Shown in pieces: positions 61,724 through 64,000 of a stretch of 64,000 nucleotides of DNA. Both the position numbers and the translations under genes were made by a program. The stretch is from JAIVJZ01 sp036386515 (GTDB lineage: Bacteria; Acidobacteriota; Blastocatellia; Pyrinomonadales; Pyrinomonadaceae): positions 24,494-88,493 of the forward strand of contig DASVVO010000048.1 in the NCBI GenBank assembly GCA_036386515.1. Reading direction: 5' to 3'. The notes under the pieces were generated by a model, which saw only the letters and a program-made list of their open reading frames with translations, had not been told where the DNA came from and searched no databases. Each line of letters opens with the position of its first letter. The stretch's first letter is position 1.

Positions 61724-62314
61724 TTGCCTGACACTGACACAGACGAATCTCTACTCGAACGCGCACGCGCGGGCGACGAGGATGCGTTCCTCTCGATCTA
61801 CACGCGCCATCGCGTGTCGCTGTTTCGCTTCGCCTGCCGTCTCATCGGCGACGCATCGGCCGCCGAAGATGTCACGCACGATTGTTTCCTGAGCCTGTTC
61901 AAACATCCCGAACGCTTCGACGCGCGGCGCGGCGTCGCGCTCCGCACCTATCTCTTCGCCGCCGCGCGCAATCTCTCTTTGAAGCAGTTTCGGCGCGCGG
62001 CGCGCGAGCCGTTGATCGACGAAGCGACGGGCGAACAGAGCGCGCCCGAGGCCGAACAGCCCTTGAGCCGAATGCTCGCGGCGGAACTGTCGGCGGCGGT
62101 GCGCGGGGCGGTGGAAGCTCTCCCGGCCTTGCAGAGAGAGGTGCTGATCTTGTTCGAGTTTGAAGATTTGAGTTTGCAGGAGATCGCCGTCGTAGTGGGG
62201 GCGGAAGTGAACACGGTGAAGTCGCGCCTGGCGCGCGCTCGCGCGGGCGTGCGACGCGCGCTCGCCCCGCACCTCGAACGCCGCGCGGAGTTGGTCGGAG
62301 CGTCGGAGAAGTAG
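61724..62314 (+). CDS. ECF-type RNA polymerase sigma factor
   Basis: This 196-residue group 4 sigma factor has region 2 (LERARAGDEDAFLSIYTRHR, AAEDVTHDCFLSLF, LRTYLFAAARNLSLKQFRR) and region 4 (LPALQREVLILFEFEDLSLQ, EVNTVKSRLARARAGVRRAL). The start is TTG 61724. The stop is 2 bases before the next gene, whose N-terminal half could be the anti-sigma part, so sigma and regulator are probably co-expressed, as is usual for ECF systems. Confidence 0.93.
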   Translation: MPDTDTDESLLERARAGDEDAFLSIYTRHRVSLFRFACRLIGDASAAEDVTHDCFLSLFKHPERFDARRGVALRTYLFAAARNLSLKQFRRAAREPLIDEATGEQSAPEAEQPLSRMLAAELSAAVRGAVEALPALQREVLILFEFEDLSLQEIAVVVGAEVNTVKSRLARARAGVRRALAPHLERRAELVGASEK

Positions 62315-62316
62315 AG

Positions 62317-63678
62317 ATGAGTGAGAAGCAGACGAACCGGGATACTTCGACGCCGCGCCGCGGCGGCGTCGAACCCGACGCGCCCGGCGGGCTGACGTGT
62401 GAGTCGCCCGCGCCGGATGAAGATTTGAAAGCCCTGCTTGACGGTTGGCCGTCTCCCCCGGTGCCCGCGTCGCTCGACGCGCGCGTCTTTAATTCGTATC
62501 GCGAATTGTTGAAGGAGAAAGAAATGAACTTACACCGCCCCGCGGGAACGCTCGCGCCGCAATACGCCCTCCCCGGCGAATACCAACTCACGATCCTGGA
62601 GGAGCGCGGACTCTGGTCGCGCCTGCTCGCCGAGGTGAGCGAGACGGCGCACGACGCCGAACTCACCCGCGCGGAGTTTCGCCGCGACCCGCTCCGTTTC
62701 GCGCGACGCATGAGCGCGGCCTACGGGCAGATGGCCTGGCGCACGCTGCGGCAGGAGAATACGGCTTACGGCATCCTCGCCGCGTTCGTCGCCGTCGTCA
62801 CGCTCGTCGGCGCGGTCGCCGCGTTCAATAATTTTCAGACGACGCGCGGCGACTTGTTGGCCGAACGCGTGCGCGAAGATTTGCTTTACCTCGGCCGCGT
62901 GACGGAGATTCCGAAGGAGCAGCCGAAGCCTGACGAGGGTGCGGCGGCCGGGATGGCGAAGGGCGCGGGCGGCGGCGCGAAGTCGCAACCGGAGAAGGCG
63001 GGTGGCGGCGGAGGCGGCGGTCGCCTCGAAGACAAACCGGCCGTGCATGGCAAACTGCCGCAGGCCACGCTCGACCCGCAAGTGCTCGCGCCCGACCCGA
63101 AGCCGCCCCTTATTCAGAACCCCTCGCTCCCGACGGCCGCGACCATCCGCGCCGACCCCACCCTCTTCCCCACGGACACGCGCGCCATCAACTACGGCGA
63201 CCCGAAGTCTAAAGCCACCGAACTCTCTTCCGGTTCGGGCAGCGGCAACGGCATCGGCGAGGGCACGGGCGGCGGCGTCGGCTCAGGCAACGGCACGGGC
63301 TACGGGCCGGGCGAAGGTTTCAACACGGGCGGCGGCGCGCCGAAACTCGGCGGCGGCGGCCCCGGCGGTGGCGGCGTAGACTACGGGCGCACCTTCAAGG
63401 TCAACGAAGTGACGCGCAAGGCGCAGATCGTAGCCAAGCCCGAACCGCTCTACACCGAAGAGGCGCGCCGCAATCAGGTGACCGGCACCGTCCGCCTGCG
63501 ACTCGTTCTCTCCGCTTCCGGACAGGTCACCGGCATCACGCCCCTCACCAAGTTGCCCGACGGCCTGACCGAGAAGGCGATTGAGGCCGCCCGAAAGATC
63601 GGCTTCACCCCCGCCGAGAAGGACGGCCGCAAAGTTTCGCAGTACGTCACCATCGAATACAACTTCAACATCTACTAA
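62317..63678 (+). CDS. TonB-family transmembrane protein with possible anti-sigma N-terminus
   Basis: This is a 453-residue protein. The cytoplasmic N-terminus (about 145 residues, LRFARRMSAAYGQMAWRTLR) precedes one membrane helix (YGILAAFVAVVTLVGAVAAF). A Gly/Pro-rich periplasmic stretch with long Gly-Ser repeats follows, and the C-terminal 80 residues (AKPEPLYTEEARRNQVTGTV, SGQVTGITPLTKLPDGLTEK, ITYxF-like end) form a TonB C-terminal domain. The position 2 bases after an ECF sigma gene and the short soluble N-terminus suggest a sigma-regulating transducer that links the envelope to transcription. No classical zinc anti-sigma motif is visible. Confidence 0.85.
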   Translation: MSEKQTNRDTSTPRRGGVEPDAPGGLTCESPAPDEDLKALLDGWPSPPVPASLDARVFNSYRELLKEKEMNLHRPAGTLAPQYALPGEYQLTILEERGLWSRLLAEVSETAHDAELTRAEFRRDPLRFARRMSAAYGQMAWRTLRQENTAYGILAAFVAVVTLVGAVAAFNNFQTTRGDLLAERVREDLLYLGRVTEIPKEQPKPDEGAAAGMAKGAGGGAKSQPEKAGGGGGGGRLEDKPAVHGKLPQATLDPQVLAPDPKPPLIQNPSLPTAATIRADPTLFPTDTRAINYGDPKSKATELSSGSGSGNGIGEGTGGGVGSGNGTGYGPGEGFNTGGGAPKLGGGGPGGGGVDYGRTFKVNEVTRKAQIVAKPEPLYTEEARRNQVTGTVRLRLVLSASGQVTGITPLTKLPDGLTEKAIEAARKIGFTPAEKDGRKVSQYVTIEYNFNIY

Positions 63679-63702
63679 CGCCCATTCAGCGCAACGGGCG
63701 GC

Positions 63703-63748
63703 GACGGCGACGACTCATCAACTCGTGAGTCGCCGCCGTCAACTTTTT
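63703..63748 (+). terminator. Terminator after the TonB-family gene
   Basis: GACGGCG-A-CGACTCA pairs with TGAGTCG-C-CGCCGTC (14 pairs, one mismatch) around an 8-base loop, followed by AACTTTTT. It is a strong rho-independent signal ending the sigma/TonB operon. Confidence 0.85.
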
Positions 63749-63771
63749 CCCGCGTCCCCTGATTTCTATTC

Positions 63772-63864
63772 ACGATCTCAGATTTGAAATTATGATCTCA
63801 AATTTGAAATTGCGATCCCAAATTTGAAATTATGATCTCAGATTTGAAATTATGATCTCAAATC
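63772..63864. repeat. 20-bp tandem repeat (TTTGAAATTATGATCTCA type)
   Basis: At least four consecutive 20-base units with only 1–3 differences, AT-rich in a GC-rich genome. The tract abuts a TTGTTGCATAAA sequence at about 63869–63880. Confidence 0.9.
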
Positions 63865-63918
63865 GACTTTGTTGCATAAAAGAGGATGAGCGAAGCTGAC
63901 CCCCCAACTAAATCTATC

Positions 63919-64000
63919 TCACGCCGTGACCTGATAGCTGTCGGGCATCCCTTCGTGCGTCATCCGGTTCAAGGCCGCGCACCGCACCAGCAGTTGAGTG
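63919..64000 (-). CDS. C-terminal fragment of a possible IS transposase (incomplete)
   Basis: Reading leftward from base 64000, one frame gives TQLLVRCAALNRMTHEGMPD followed by SYQVTA and a stop at 63919. The tail resembles the ends of some IS transposases, and ctttgttgcataaa at 63867–63880 looks like an IS terminal repeat. Only 26 residues are visible, so the family cannot be assigned. Confidence 0.4.
   Translation of the reverse strand, partial: TQLLVRCAALNRMTHEGMPDSYQVTA

Overview
The window looks like a high-GC chromosome segment of an acidobacterium, most likely Blastocatellia-like. This is inferred from gene style only: secreted TPR proteins, a TPR–Fis–receiver regulator, an alpha-2-macroglobulin carrying a carboxypeptidase-regulatory domain, and an ECF sigma/TonB pair. 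No rRNA marker is present, so the taxonomy is tentative.

Host part 1 (1–7.6 kb): a partial secreted YVTN beta-propeller, birA, an AhpD-like protein with an in-frame UGA read as selenocysteine, a family 1 glycosyltransferase, a GNAT acetyltransferase, coaX, an unknown protein and an RlmD-type rRNA methyltransferase.

Mobile part (about 7.6–31.6 kb): a Tn7-like transposon inserted between the rRNA methyltransferase gene and comEC. Its transposition genes are split. At the right end lie a tnsA-like gene that has lost its catalytic residues, an intact tnsA, and tnsB overlapping it by 4 bp. About 6 kb further left is a coupled operon of a DnaQ-like exonuclease, tnsC/tniB and tniQ. A large TnsE-like protein sits at the extreme left. 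The cargo includes candidate nucleases, four proteins with an HEPN-type R-x4-H motif, a GmrSD-like DUF262/HNH protein, a nucleotidyl-cyclase-like protein, a TPR–Fis–receiver regulator divergent from a small secreted peptide, and three integron attC-like sites around cassette genes with no integrase in the window. Three 23-bp direct repeats, probably TnsB sites, end at the comEC start. The left end could not be defined to the base.

Host part 2 (31.6–64 kb): comEC, a PMI-type cupin, glycerate kinase and a comEA-like gene, ftsK, prfB with its programmed +1 frameshift, lnt, an NfeD-like protein, a secreted TPR protein, tRNA-Glu, a four-gene glycan cluster, a secreted helical-repeat protein, two methyltransferases, selD (itself a selenoprotein), a giant alpha-2-macroglobulin, and an ECF sigma/TonB pair. 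The window ends in what may be an IS fragment.

The selD gene and the CxxU AhpD-like gene support each other: this genome should make selenocysteine. Host intergenic gaps are filled with several families of short degenerate inverted or tandem repeats, which I did not see inside the transposon.
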